Of a stretch of DNA of 22,054 nt, positions 1-8,783 are shown in pieces. The notes beneath the pieces were generated by a model that searched no databases, had not been told where the DNA came from, and saw only the letters and a program-made list of their open reading frames with translations. How positions within the stretch are numbered: position 1 is the first letter of the stretch; each line of letters starts with the position of its first letter. The position numbers were made by a program, and so were the translations under genes. Source of the DNA: an uncultured Blautia sp. (GTDB lineage Bacteria; Bacillota_A; Clostridia; Lachnospirales; Lachnospiraceae); NCBI GenBank assembly GCA_905209435.1, contig CAJLTE010000055.1, positions 1 to 22,054 on the forward strand, in the 5' to 3' direction.

Positions 1-2
1 AG

Positions 3-83
3 GACGGATATCTTTCCGTAAATAATGCAAAGGATATTATTGATAAAATTTTGTTTGACAATGCGGGGAAAATATACGTATAA
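3..83 (+). CDS. possible 3' end of an upstream gene (partial)
   Basis: Frame 3 is open from the window edge to a TAA at 81-83 and encodes 26 residues ending in GKIYV. The composition (Asn, Asp, Lys, Ile, hydrophobic alternation) looks like a normal protein C-terminus, and the other two forward frames are less convincing. No family can be recognised from so short a piece. It would overlap the promoter proposed at 55-84, which weakens one or the other call. Low confidence. Confidence 0.3.
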   Translation, partial: DGYLSVNNAKDIIDKILFDNAGKIYV

Positions 84-84
84 C
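55..84 (+). promoter_or_regulatory. possible sigma-A promoter of the AAA-ATPase/PDDEXK gene
   Basis: TTGACA at 55-60 and TATAAC at 79-84 are separated by 18 nt. Transcription would start near 91, immediately before the AAGGAGG ribosome binding site at 91-97, giving a very short leader. That would exclude the upstream in-frame ATG at 25 from translation. The short leader and the overlap with a possible upstream coding end keep confidence low. Confidence 0.4.
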
Positions 85-108
85 ACCAGAAAGGAGGCAG
101 AAGTATCC

Positions 109-1806
109 ATGAATTCAACAATTTCCATTGGACTGCAGGATTTTGGTAAGCTGATCAGAAGTGGTGCGTTTTATGTGGATAAGACGTCTTTTATTAAAGA
201 ATGGTGGGAGAATCAGGATGATGTAACACTGATCACGCGCCCGAGACGTTTTGGAAAGACGTTAAATCTGAGTATGGTGGATTATTTTTTCTCCAATCAG
301 CATGCGGATTCCGGAAAGCTGTTTGAGAAATTGGATATCTGGAAGGAAGAGAAATATCGGGATTTACAGGGAACGTTTCCAGTGATTTTTGTCAGTTTTG
401 CAGGGATAAAGGCTGAGAATTATGAGACTGCCAGAGATGGGATCATCCAGGTGCTTCTTGACCTTTATGGAAAATATTATTTTCTTTTACAGAGTGACAG
501 ACTTAATGAACAGGAGAGAGAATATTTCACATACATCAGGCCGGATATGTCAGATGCGGTGGCAGCCATGGCACTTCACAGGCTTGCAATCTGTATGTAC
601 CGTTATTATGGAAAGAAAGCGATGATTCTCCTGGATGAGTATGACACACCTTTGCAGGAGGCATATGTGTATGGATACTGGGAGGAGCTTACGACTTTTA
701 TAAGAAGTTTATTCAACTGTACGTTTAAGACAAATCCATATCTGGAACGTGGGCTGATGACTGGGATTACCAGAGTGAGTAAGGAATCTATTTTCTCAGA
801 TCTGAATAATCTGGAGGTTGTGACTACAACTTCAGAGAAATATGCTTCTTCTTTTGGTTTTACGGAGTCAGAGGTGTTTCAGACCTTGGAACAGATGGGA
901 AAAGCCGGACAGAAGGAAGAAGTGAAGCAGTGGTATGACGGTTTTACCTTTGGGAAGAGTACAGATATTTATAATCCATGGTCGATCATTAAGTTTCTGG
1001 ATACAGGGGAACTTGATACTTACTGGGCTGCAACCAGTGAGAACAGTCTGGTTTCCAAGCTGATACGTGAGGGCTCACCACAACTGAAAATGGATTTTGA
1101 AAAACTGCTGGAGGGAAAAACAGTGATGTTCAGGATGGATGAACAGATTGTTTTTGAGCAGCTTCAGAAGAAAAAGGGTGCGATATGGAGCCTTTTGCTT
1201 GCCAGCGGATATCTGAAAGTGGAGAAAAAAGTGCCGGACAGAAAGAGCGGACGTTATCTGTATGGACTTAAGATTACCAATTATGAAGTAAAACTGATGT
1301 TTGAGGATATGGTGGAGAGCTGGTTTCCGGAAGAGAGCAGTTCCTATGAGAACTTCAAACAGGCGTTGCTTCTGGGAGATATTGATTACATGAACCAGTA
1401 TATGAATCAGGTGGCCTTACAGACATTCAGCAGTTTCGATGTTGGGAAAAAGCCCTCAGAGCATACAGAGCCGGAGCGGTTTTACCATGGATTTGTACTG
1501 GGACTGATCGTGGATCTGGCAGATAAGTACAGGATTACTTCTAATAAGGAAAGCGGTCTTGGAAGATACGATGTGATGATGGAACCTCTTGCAGAAAATC
1601 TGGATGGAATCATTATGGAGTTTAAAGTTCGCAATCCTGCAAAAGAGAAAGATCTGGAGGCAAGTGTTCAGAATGCTCTGTGCCAGATCAGAGAGAAAAA
1701 ATATGATACGGAGCTGGAAGCCCGGGGAATTTCTCTGGAAAGAATCCGTCATTATGGATTTGCCTTTGAGGGAAAGAAAGTCCTGATCGGCAGTGATGCT
1801 TCATAA
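109..1806 (+). CDS. AAA-ATPase-like / PD-(D/E)XK nuclease-like protein
   Basis: The protein is 565 residues with the architecture of a large, poorly characterised family common in gut Firmicutes and Bacteroidetes: an N-terminal AAA-ATPase-like domain (Pfam AAA-ATPase_like) and a C-terminal PD-(D/E)XK nuclease-like domain (PDDEXK_9). The N-terminus has the family signature IGLQDFGKLI...FYVDKT. A Walker-A-like RPRRFGKT lies at residues 44-51 and a Walker-B-like MILLDEYD at 172-179. Near the C-terminus, RYD (Asp488) followed by MEFK (Glu504, Lys506) fits the D...ExK nuclease core. The ATG at 109 is preferred because AAGGAGG lies 11 nt upstream and the family begins here; an in-frame ATG at 25 would add 28 atypical residues. 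It stands alone, with valS downstream under its own promoter. Its function is unknown; a defence or mobile-element role is often suspected for the family but nothing here proves it. Confidence 0.88.
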   Translation: MNSTISIGLQDFGKLIRSGAFYVDKTSFIKEWWENQDDVTLITRPRRFGKTLNLSMVDYFFSNQHADSGKLFEKLDIWKEEKYRDLQGTFPVIFVSFAGIKAENYETARDGIIQVLLDLYGKYYFLLQSDRLNEQEREYFTYIRPDMSDAVAAMALHRLAICMYRYYGKKAMILLDEYDTPLQEAYVYGYWEELTTFIRSLFNCTFKTNPYLERGLMTGITRVSKESIFSDLNNLEVVTTTSEKYASSFGFTESEVFQTLEQMGKAGQKEEVKQWYDGFTFGKSTDIYNPWSIIKFLDTGELDTYWAATSENSLVSKLIREGSPQLKMDFEKLLEGKTVMFRMDEQIVFEQLQKKKGAIWSLLLASGYLKVEKKVPDRKSGRYLYGLKITNYEVKLMFEDMVESWFPEESSSYENFKQALLLGDIDYMNQYMNQVALQTFSSFDVGKKPSEHTEPERFYHGFVLGLIVDLADKYRITSNKESGLGRYDVMMEPLAENLDGIIMEFKVRNPAKEKDLEASVQNALCQIREKKYDTELEARGISLERIRHYGFAFEGKKVLIGSDAS

Positions 1807-1952
1807 GTTACTGTTCATTGGTAACAATCCCGCGAGGTGTTTTTTGTGAGCGAAGGTCACAGAAAACCCGAGACATACCGCGCGAATTTATGCGATTAGC
1901 ATAAATTCTGTGCATCGCGAAGCATGTTGCTGAGAACGGAGTGAACAGTAAC
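1807..1952 (+). repeat. MITE-like terminal-inverted-repeat element, copy 1
   Basis: The element begins directly after the stop codon of the preceding gene. GTTACTGTTCA at 1807-1817 is exactly reverse-complementary to TGAACAGTAAC at 1942-1952, so it has perfect 11-bp terminal inverted repeats. Inside are a hairpin around 1839-1866, the block CCCGAGACATAC (1867-1878), a perfect GAATTTATGC/GCATAAATTC hairpin (1884-1908) and CATCGCGAAGC (1913-1923). The same blocks in the same order occur at 20095-20258. It has no coding capacity, so any mobility would depend on a transposase elsewhere. It may also help end transcription of the upstream gene, since no classic terminator is visible there. Confidence 0.75.
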
Positions 1953-1985
1953 CCTCATAAATTTGTGAAATCCGGAGAAACATTC

Positions 1986-2014
1986 TTGACAAGAAAGCCT
2001 TTTTTCATTATAGT
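1986..2014 (+). promoter_or_regulatory. sigma-A promoter of valS
   Basis: TTGACA (1986-1991) and TATAGT (2009-2014) are separated by exactly 17 nt. The predicted start near 2021 places the whole T-box leader in the transcript. An inverted repeat, AGCCTTTTT (1996-2004) with AAAAAGGCT (2024-2032), brackets the -10 box; its meaning is unclear. Confidence 0.85.
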
Positions 2015-2020
2015 AGAATC

Positions 2021-2287
2021 CAGAAAAAGGCTGTGAAAAAGAGGAGTAGGCGGTAATGTCCCACAGAGAGGGAAGCTTATAAGCTGGAAGGTTTCCCGGA
2101 AACAGAAGCGCTGAAGGTAGCTTTGGAGCCGGGAGGCTGAAGTGAGTGGTATGATAATACTGAGATTCATATACGCGCATGGTAGGCTTTCACGTATCCC
2201 GCGTTAAGGGAATGAGAGACAAACTAAGGTGGTACCGCGATTTATGTCGCCCTTTGCACGTATGATGCGTGCAGAGGGCGCTTTTTA
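2021..2287 (+). promoter_or_regulatory. T-box leader (tRNA-Val sensing), valS
   Basis: This is a tRNA-responsive attenuator controlling valyl-tRNA synthetase. The conserved T-box sequence AAGGTGGTACCGCG is at 2226-2239, just before a terminator hairpin. In Stem I the AGTA motif (2046-2049) lies opposite GAA (2113-2115). GGCG after AGTA pairs with CGCT before GAA, and AAAG before AGTA pairs with CTTT after the specifier, which fixes the specifier triplet as GTA (2117-2119), a valine codon. AGAGAG near 2066 and the GGAAG-type distal loop also fit the class. Uncharged tRNA-Val would stabilise the antiterminator and permit valS expression; charged tRNA would allow termination. Confidence 0.95.
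2248..2286 (+). terminator. intrinsic terminator of the T-box leader
   Basis: A 13-bp stem, CGCCCTTTGCACG (2248-2260) with CGTGCAGAGGGCG (2268-2280) and a single G-U pair, is followed by a T run at 2282-2286. The T-box sequence lies immediately upstream, as needed for the alternative antiterminator. Confidence 0.93.
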
Positions 2288-2417
2288 ATGATAGGACTAT
2301 CAGATAAAACATTGAACCAGGCGGAGGTGTTTATTCGTTTGGTTGCCAGCGGGCTGCTTTACAGCGGAGTGATCCGTAAATACTTTAATTACAGATATAT
2401 AATAACAGGAGGACATT

Positions 2418-5072
2418 ATGAGCAAAGAACTTGCAAAAACCTACGATCCTAAGGGAATCGAAGAGCGTCTTTACACAAAATGGATGGACAATGGATATTT
2501 CCATGCAAAAGTAAATCCGGACAAGAAACCGTTTACCATTGTTATGCCGCCGCCAAACGTAACCGGCCAGCTTCACATGGGACATGCGCTGGATGAAACC
2601 ATGCAGGATATCCTGATCCGTTTCAAGAGAATGCAGGGCTATGAAGCATTATGGCAGCCGGGAACTGACCATGCAGCTATCGCTACAGAGGTTAAGGTTA
2701 TCGACAAGCTGAAAAAAGAAGGTATCGACAAACACGATATCGGCCGTGAGGAATTCTTAAAACATGCGTGGGCATGGAAAGAGGAGTACGGCGGAAAGAT
2801 CATCAATCAGTTAAAGAAACTGGGTGCTTCCGCAGACTGGGAGAGAGAACGTTTCACAATGGATGAGGGATGTTCCAAAGCGGTACAGGAAGTATTTATC
2901 AAATTATATGAAAAAGGCTACATTTACAAAGGTTCCAGAATCATTAACTGGTGTCCTGTATGCCAGACTTCCATCTCTGATGCAGAAGTTGAGCATGAGG
3001 ATCAGGACGGATATTTCTGGCACATTAATTACCCGATCGTAGGAGAAGAGGGACGTTTCGTAGAAATCGCAACTACCCGTCCGGAAACTCTGCTTGGTGA
3101 TACTGCTGTTGCCGTAAATCCGGAAGATGAGCGTTACAAAGATCTCATCGGCAAGATGCTGAAACTTCCTCTGACAGACAGAGAGATTCCGGTAATTGCT
3201 GATGAATATGTAGACAAAGAATTTGGAACAGGATGTGTAAAGATCACACCTGCTCATGACCCTAACGATTTCGAGGTTGGACGCCGTCATAATCTGGAAG
3301 AGATCAACATCATGAATGACGATGCAACTATCAACGAACTTGGCGGAAAATACGCCGGTATGGACCGTTACGAAGCACGTAAGGCAATGGTTGCTGATCT
3401 GGATGCACTGGGACTTCTGGTAAAAGTAGTTCCGCACAACCACAGCGTTGGAACTCATGACCGCTGCGGCACAACCGTAGAGCCGATGATCAAACCACAG
3501 TGGTTTGTAAAGATGGACGAGATGGCAAAAGCAGCGATCAAAGCACTGGATGACGGAGATCTGAAATTCGTTCCATCCCGTTTTGACAAGACTTATCTTC
3601 ACTGGCTTGAGAACATCCGTGACTGGTGTATTTCCAGACAGTTATGGTGGGGACACAGAATCCCGGCTTATTATTGCGATGAGTGCGGCGAAGTAGTTGT
3701 TGCAAGAGAAATGCCTGAGAAATGCCCGAAATGCGGATGCACACATCTTCATCAGGATGAGGATACACTGGATACATGGTTCAGCTCTGCATTATGGCCA
3801 TTCTCTACACTTGGCTGGCCGGACAAAACACCGGAACTGGAGTATTTCTATCCGACAGATGTACTTGTTACAGGATATGACATCATTTTCTTCTGGGTTA
3901 TCCGTATGGTATTCTCCGCTCTGGAGCAGACAGACAAGGTTCCGTTCCATCATGTACTGATCCACGGTCTGGTACGTGACTCCCAGGGACGTAAGATGAG
4001 CAAGTCTCTTGGAAATGGTATCGATCCGCTGGAAGTTATTGATAAATATGGTGCAGATGCGCTTCGTCTGACACTGATGACTGGTAATGCACCTGGAAAC
4101 GACATGCGTTTCTACTGGGAAAAAGTAGAAGCAAGCCGTAACTTTGCAAACAAGATCTGGAATGCTTCCCGTTTCATTATGATGAACCTGGACGGTAAGA
4201 CAGTTACAGAGCCGGAGAACTTAAATGATCTCTGTGCAGAAGATAAATGGATCCTGTCTCATTTAAATACAGTCATCCGTGAAGCAACAGAAAACATGGA
4301 AAAATATGAGCTTGGTATCGCTGTACAGAAAGTTTATGACTTCCTGTGGGATGAGCTCTGCGACTGGTACATTGAAATGGCTAAGGTTCGTCTGTGGAAA
4401 GCAGAGGAAGATCCGAAAGCAGCAAACGATGCACTCTGGACATTAAGAACAGCACTGACAGAAGGTCTGAAACTTCTTCATCCATATATGCCGTTTATCA
4501 CAGAGGAAATCTACTGCACACTTCTTCCTGAAGAAGAGTCTATTATGATCTCCGAATGGCCTGTATACAGAGAAGAGAGAAACTTCCCGGATGCTGAGAA
4601 AGCAATCGAGGGCTTCAAAGAGGTTGTAAGAGGTATCCGTAATACCAGAACAGAGATGAATGTTCCGAATAACCGCAAGACAAGCCTGCATATTGTGGCA
4701 AAGGATGCTGAAACAGCAGCAATGTATGAGAACAGCAAGAAATCCTTTGTAAATCTTGCATTTGCAAAAGAGATTCTGGTACAGACAGACAAGAACGGAA
4801 TCAGTGAAGATGCAGTTTCAGTAGTTGTTTCCAATGCGGTTGTATATATGCCGTTGGAAGACCTGATTGACAAAGATAAAGAGATTGAACGTCTTACAAA
4901 AGAAACAGAACGTCTCACAAAAGAGATCGCAAGATGTGAAGGTATGCTGAATAATCCGAACTTCGTAAACAAGGCACCTGCTGCCAAGGTGGATGCTGAG
5001 AAAGACAAACTTGCGAAATATAAAGAAATGATGGATAAGGTTAAAGGACAGTTAGAGCAGCTTAAGAAATAA
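2418..5072 (+). CDS. valS: valyl-tRNA synthetase
   Basis: An 884-residue class I aminoacyl-tRNA synthetase that charges tRNA-Val in the cytoplasm. The HIGH-type signature is [15 protein letters not shown] (residues about 45-59) and the KMSKS loop is [11 protein letters not shown] (about 524-534). The editing (CP1) domain includes [17 protein letters not shown]. The [10 protein letters not shown]...KCPKCGCTH pair of Cys motifs suggests a zinc knuckle before [11 protein letters not shown]. The C-terminus is a Lys/Glu-rich coiled-coil arm of the ValRS type (about 815-884). Length is normal for a bacterial ValRS. The start is supported by AGGAGG about 6 nt upstream. Expression is controlled by the T-box leader. 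The sulfatase gene follows after 12 nt and probably shares the transcript. Confidence 0.97.
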   Translation: MSKELAKTYDPKGIEERLYTKWMDNGYFHAKVNPDKKPFTIVMPPPNVTGQLHMGHALDETMQDILIRFKRMQGYEALWQPGTDHAAIATEVKVIDKLKKEGIDKHDIGREEFLKHAWAWKEEYGGKIINQLKKLGASADWERERFTMDEGCSKAVQEVFIKLYEKGYIYKGSRIINWCPVCQTSISDAEVEHEDQDGYFWHINYPIVGEEGRFVEIATTRPETLLGDTAVAVNPEDERYKDLIGKMLKLPLTDREIPVIADEYVDKEFGTGCVKITPAHDPNDFEVGRRHNLEEINIMNDDATINELGGKYAGMDRYEARKAMVADLDALGLLVKVVPHNHSVGTHDRCGTTVEPMIKPQWFVKMDEMAKAAIKALDDGDLKFVPSRFDKTYLHWLENIRDWCISRQLWWGHRIPAYYCDECGEVVVAREMPEKCPKCGCTHLHQDEDTLDTWFSSALWPFSTLGWPDKTPELEYFYPTDVLVTGYDIIFFWVIRMVFSALEQTDKVPFHHVLIHGLVRDSQGRKMSKSLGNGIDPLEVIDKYGADALRLTLMTGNAPGNDMRFYWEKVEASRNFANKIWNASRFIMMNLDGKTVTEPENLNDLCAEDKWILSHLNTVIREATENMEKYELGIAVQKVYDFLWDELCDWYIEMAKVRLWKAEEDPKAANDALWTLRTALTEGLKLLHPYMPFITEEIYCTLLPEEESIMISEWPVYREERNFPDAEKAIEGFKEVVRGIRNTRTEMNVPNNRKTSLHIVAKDAETAAMYENSKKSFVNLAFAKEILVQTDKNGISEDAVSVVVSNAVVYMPLEDLIDKDKEIERLTKETERLTKEIARCEGMLNNPNFVNKAPAAKVDAEKDKLAKYKEMMDKVKGQLEQLKK

Positions 5073-5084
5073 GGGAGTGTTTAG

Positions 5085-7109
5085 ATGAAATTGTATAAGA
5101 TTTGTAACAAAATCTCCCTTTTACTCCATGTACTTGCCAGCGCAGCGGGATATTTTGTTATGGAGGCAATCTGCCGTCACTCGTTTATAGAAGCCTGGAA
5201 TTATATGACACAGAGACCTCTGGTTTTTGCATATAATGCGGCATTCATTTTTACCTCGTCACTAATTGTTTATCTGTTTCACAGGAGAGTATTCTGGAGA
5301 GTACTGGTTACGTTGTTCTGGCTGATACTGGCCATTATTAACGGTGTTCTCCTGCTCAACCGTGTTACACCGTTTACAGGACCGGATCTGCATCTGATCA
5401 CAGATGCAATGAAGATTGCCAACAAATATCTGCCTGTTGCAGGCGTTGTGGCAGTCTGCATCCTGTTTGGGATTCTTGTTATTTTACTGCTGATGCTACT
5501 TATTAAAGGACCGAAGTATCAGAACAAGATTAAATACCGCTATAATATTCCTCTGATCCTGCTGGCAGTTGCTCTTTTTGCAGGAAGTACACAACTGGCA
5601 CTGGAGAAGAGGGTGCTTTCCAATTACTTTGGAAATATTGCTTTTGCATATGAGGATTATGGATATCCATATTGTCTGGCAACCACGATCTTTAACACAG
5701 GAATCAGCTGCCCGAGAGATTATTCTAAGAAAGAGATCAAGAGGATTGAGAAAACGGAAAAGAATCTTCCGGAGACAAAAGAGGAAAATCGTCCGAACAT
5801 TCTGTTTTTACAGCTGGAATCATTTTTTGATCCAACACTGGTAAATTACCTGAATATTTCTGAGGATCCGATACCGACATTCCGCAAGCTGATGCAGGAA
5901 TATTCTTCCGGATATTATAAAGTTCCGTCCGTTGGAGCGGGTACTGCCAATACTGAGTTTGAATCAATCACCGGAATGAGTATGCATTATTTCGGACCAG
6001 GTGAATATCCGTATAAGAGTATTCTGAGAGAAACTACCTGTGAGAGTGCACCTTATGTGTTGAAGAATCTGGGATATACTACTCATGCAGTTCATAACAA
6101 TGAGGCGAATTTCTATGGCAGAAGATCTATTTTTCCAAACCTTGGATTTGATACTTTTACCTCGGAAGAGTATATGGCAAGAGAAGATGAGAAGAATCCG
6201 AACGGCTGGGTAAAGGATGAAGTTCTGACGGATGAAATCCTGAAATGTATGGATTCCACAGAAGGTCCGGATTATGTGTATACAATTTCCGTACAGGGAC
6301 ATGGAGCATATCCGGATGAGCAGATTCTGGAGGATCCGGAGATCACAGTTTCCGGTGCACCTACAGAGGAAGAAAACAATAAGTGGGAATACTATGTAAA
6401 TGAGATCCATGAGATGGATAACTTTGTCAAAGAGTTGACTGATAAACTGGCTGATTATCCTGAAGATGTGGTTCTGGTAATGTACGGTGATCATCTTCCG
6501 ACTATGGGACTGACCGTTGAAGATCTGGAGAATAAATATCTGTTCCAGACAGAGTATGTGATGTGGGATAATTTTGGACTTCAGAAAAAAGATGAGAACC
6601 TTGCTGCATATCAGATGGCAGCAGAAGTTATGGACCGTGTGGGAATTCACGAGGGTACTATTTTCCGTTATCATCAGGCGAGAAGAAATACCAAGAATTA
6701 TCAGGTGGATCTGGAAACATTACAGTATGACCTGCTTTACGGTGAGCGCTATTCTTACGGTGGTGAAAGCCCCTATCTGCGTACCAGAATGCGTATGGGA
6801 ATTTATGATGTGACACTGGATTCTATTCAGTGTATTTCGGAGACGGATCATACATATTACATTAAGGGAACGGAATTTACCCCATCCAGTGAGGTGAAGC
6901 TGAACGGAGAGTGGTATGATACTGTTTATATTAATCCGACCACGTTGATGATCACGGGAACAGAATTGAATGATTTTGACAGACTGGCGGTGATCCAGCG
7001 AAGCAACAGTTCGACTCGAAAACCGTTGAGTAAGAGCTATGACCGTTCCTGCTACGCACTTTATGCAAACAATAAATGGAAATTAAGTGAAAGCACGGAA
7101 ATAGATTGA
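5085..7109 (+). CDS. LTA synthase family membrane sulfatase (phosphoglycerol transferase-like)
   Basis: A 674-residue membrane enzyme. About four to five transmembrane segments occupy residues 10-155, followed by a large extracellular sulfatase-fold domain. Expected LtaS-type features are visible: LFLQLESFFD with a likely metal-binding Glu, GAGTANTEFE with the nucleophilic Thr (Thr287), and MYGDHLPTMG (Asp469, His470) for metal binding. The family transfers glycerol-phosphate or related groups to lipids or surface glycopolymers; whether this one makes lipoteichoic acid or modifies another glycan cannot be told. Residues about 575-674 form an extra C-terminal region (DVTLDSIQCI...TGTELNDFDRL) resembling an Ig/TIG-type beta domain. 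It starts 12 nt after valS with GGGAG upstream, so co-transcription is likely. No terminator is evident after it. Confidence 0.85.
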   Translation: MKLYKICNKISLLLHVLASAAGYFVMEAICRHSFIEAWNYMTQRPLVFAYNAAFIFTSSLIVYLFHRRVFWRVLVTLFWLILAIINGVLLLNRVTPFTGPDLHLITDAMKIANKYLPVAGVVAVCILFGILVILLLMLLIKGPKYQNKIKYRYNIPLILLAVALFAGSTQLALEKRVLSNYFGNIAFAYEDYGYPYCLATTIFNTGISCPRDYSKKEIKRIEKTEKNLPETKEENRPNILFLQLESFFDPTLVNYLNISEDPIPTFRKLMQEYSSGYYKVPSVGAGTANTEFESITGMSMHYFGPGEYPYKSILRETTCESAPYVLKNLGYTTHAVHNNEANFYGRRSIFPNLGFDTFTSEEYMAREDEKNPNGWVKDEVLTDEILKCMDSTEGPDYVYTISVQGHGAYPDEQILEDPEITVSGAPTEEENNKWEYYVNEIHEMDNFVKELTDKLADYPEDVVLVMYGDHLPTMGLTVEDLENKYLFQTEYVMWDNFGLQKKDENLAAYQMAAEVMDRVGIHEGTIFRYHQARRNTKNYQVDLETLQYDLLYGERYSYGGESPYLRTRMRMGIYDVTLDSIQCISETDHTYYIKGTEFTPSSEVKLNGEWYDTVYINPTTLMITGTELNDFDRLAVIQRSNSSTRKPLSKSYDRSCYALYANNKWKLSESTEID

Positions 7110-7258
7110 CAGATAGACTGTTATCTGATTATAAGCAAGTATCGAAGCTGATGTTTTTATCCGTCTGACTTTGTCTGAATGACGTAAAATATGTTGATGC
7201 TGACGAAGCAAATGACAGTACGACCAGATTTTGTCGGATAAAATATTACGATTGGTAC

Positions 7259-7286
7259 TGGACATCTTCCACCACTATTATATAAT
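7259..7286 (+). promoter_or_regulatory. sigma-A promoter upstream of folC
   Basis: TGGACA (7259-7264) and TATAAT (7281-7286) are separated by 16 nt. The predicted start near 7293 gives a leader of about 190 nt before folC. The upstream part of the gap (7110-7258) shows only weak hairpins, such as CAGATA/TATCTG just after the sulfatase gene, and no gene. Confidence 0.7.
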
Positions 7287-7292
7287 GTTAGA

Positions 7293-7484
7293 GTAACCAA
7301 AGGAGGGGACAAAAAGTATATAGTCCCTGACTTAGACCCGATATCACGGATTGCTCCGCTGCGAAGCAGCTCCCGCAATCCGGCAAACATTTGGAATCCG
7401 CTGATTTAATGCGTAAATCACTACTTCCTCATGTTTGACGGGGCCAAAGTTCAAATACATTATAGATAAGTGGTGGAATTTTTT
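7293..7484 (+). other. structured 5' leader of folC, class unknown
   Basis: The stretch contains no credible ORF but has ordered secondary structure. GGGAC (7306-7310) pairs with GTCCC (7323-7327). CGGATTGC (7347-7354) pairs with GCAATCCG (7375-7382), enclosing an inner GCTGC/GCAGC stem (7358-7370). TGATTTA (7402-7408) pairs with TAAATCA (7414-7420). A second AATCCG at 7395-7400 could compete for the CGGATT arm. I do not recognise it as a THF or ZTP riboswitch. It could be an unrecognised cis-regulator or an inserted intergenic repeat. Confidence 0.5.
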
Positions 7485-8783
7485 ATGAATTACGAAGAAG
7501 CAGTTGCTTATATTGATGAAACTCCGAAATTTACAAAGAAAAACAGTCTGGATCATACAAAGGAATGTTTAAGAAGACTTGGCAATCCTCAGGACAAATT
7601 CAAAGTGATCCATGTAGCCGGTACCAATGGAAAAGGCAGTACATGTGCATTCCTGACTTCAATCCTGCGTGAAGCAGGATATTCCTGCGGATTGTTTACT
7701 TCTCCTCATCTGGTTGAAATTAATGAGAGATTTCAGATCAATGAGGTCAATATTGATAATGATACATTCCTGAAAGCTTTTGAAAAAGTAAAAGCGCTTG
7801 CAGATGAACTGGTTGCAGAGGGAAGTTATCATCCGACTTATTTTGAAATGCTATTCCTGATGGGAATGGTGATCTTTGCAGAGGCAGGAGTGGATTATGT
7901 AACTTTGGAAACAGGACTTGGCGGCAGAATGGACGCGACTACTGCAGTGGAGAATCCGGTTGCCTGCGTGATCACTTCTATCAGCCTGGATCATATGCAG
8001 TACCTGGGTGACACAGTAGCAAAGATTGCAGGAGAGAAAGCAGGGATCATAGTACCTGGCGTGCCGGTGATCTATGATGGAAATGATCCGGATGCAGCAG
8101 AAGTAATCCGCGCGAAAGCTGAAGAATTGGGGAGCCCAGCTTATGAAGTGAAGAAATCTGATACGGAAATTATCAGAAATACTTCTGCGGGCATTGATTT
8201 TTCGTTCCGGAATGAGTATTATGGGGATACGGTTTTTTCCATTCCGTTTATTGCAAAATATCAGGTAATGAACAGCGCACTTGCATTGAAAACAATGGAA
8301 GTTCTGCAGAATATACTTCCTGTATCCCTTGATAAAATACATGAAGGAATTTCCAGAACACGCTGGCAGGGAAGAATGGAAACTGTGCTTCCTGGTGTGA
8401 TCGTAGACGGGGCACACAACGAGGATGGAGTAGAGAAATTCGTGGAGACAGCAGAGCATTTTCAGAAAGAATGTCCACTGACTCTGCTTTTCTCAGCAGT
8501 AGATGACAAAGATTACACAGATATGATACATACGATCTGCAGCAGGATCACATTCCGTCATGTGGTTGTGACATCTGTAGGCGGATACCGTGAAGTTCCG
8601 GCAGAAAGATTTGCAAAGCTTTTTGCAGAATCAGGGGCTACATCGGTAAAAGCAGTGGAAGATATTGAGAAAGCATTTGCCTCAGCTCTGGAAGCTAAAG
8701 GGGAAGATGGCATGCTCTTCTGCGTAGGTTCACTGTATCTTGTTGGTGAGATTAAAGATGTGATCAGGAGAAACAAAAAATGA
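7485..8783 (+). CDS. folC: folylpolyglutamate synthase / dihydrofolate synthase
   Basis: A 432-residue Mur-ligase-family enzyme that adds glutamate to folates (and possibly to dihydropteroate), retaining them in the cytoplasm for one-carbon metabolism. HVAGTNGKGSTCAFL near the N-terminus is the ATP-binding loop. GLFTSPHLVEINERFQI, LETGLGGRMDATTAV and SISLDHMQYLG are typical FolC blocks, and the C-terminal domain has VDGAHNEDG. ATG 7485 is preferred over an in-frame GTG at 7470, because a GGTGG ribosome binding site lies 8 nt before the ATG and none before the GTG. The stop overlaps the next small ORF by ATGA, indicating translational coupling. Confidence 0.95.
   Translation: MNYEEAVAYIDETPKFTKKNSLDHTKECLRRLGNPQDKFKVIHVAGTNGKGSTCAFLTSILREAGYSCGLFTSPHLVEINERFQINEVNIDNDTFLKAFEKVKALADELVAEGSYHPTYFEMLFLMGMVIFAEAGVDYVTLETGLGGRMDATTAVENPVACVITSISLDHMQYLGDTVAKIAGEKAGIIVPGVPVIYDGNDPDAAEVIRAKAEELGSPAYEVKKSDTEIIRNTSAGIDFSFRNEYYGDTVFSIPFIAKYQVMNSALALKTMEVLQNILPVSLDKIHEGISRTRWQGRMETVLPGVIVDGAHNEDGVEKFVETAEHFQKECPLTLLFSAVDDKDYTDMIHTICSRITFRHVVVTSVGGYREVPAERFAKLFAESGATSVKAVEDIEKAFASALEAKGEDGMLFCVGSLYLVGEIKDVIRRNKK

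Noticed and set aside
2288..2452. 54-codon ORF starting just after the T-box terminator and overlapping the valS start
   Set aside because: It lies in the leader between terminator and valS, overlaps the valS ribosome binding site and first codons in another frame, and has no convincing ribosome binding site apart from the terminator's own 3' arm.
2904..3602. 232-codon open frame on the minus strand inside valS
   Set aside because: It is antisense to the conserved catalytic part of valS, with no start signals and a composition typical of reverse frames of biased coding sequence.
5964..6674. 236-codon open frame on the minus strand inside the sulfatase gene
   Set aside because: It is the shadow of the well-supported sulfatase reading frame; rich in Ile, His, Ser and Cys, with no recognisable domain.
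7293..7484. Known folate-linked riboswitch (THF or ZTP) before folC
   Set aside because: The conserved core sequences and pseudoknot partners of these classes, as I know them, are not visible; kept as an unclassified leader.
7470..7484. GTG start for folC five codons upstream
   Set aside because: There is no ribosome binding site before the GTG; GGTGG is correctly spaced for the ATG at 7485.
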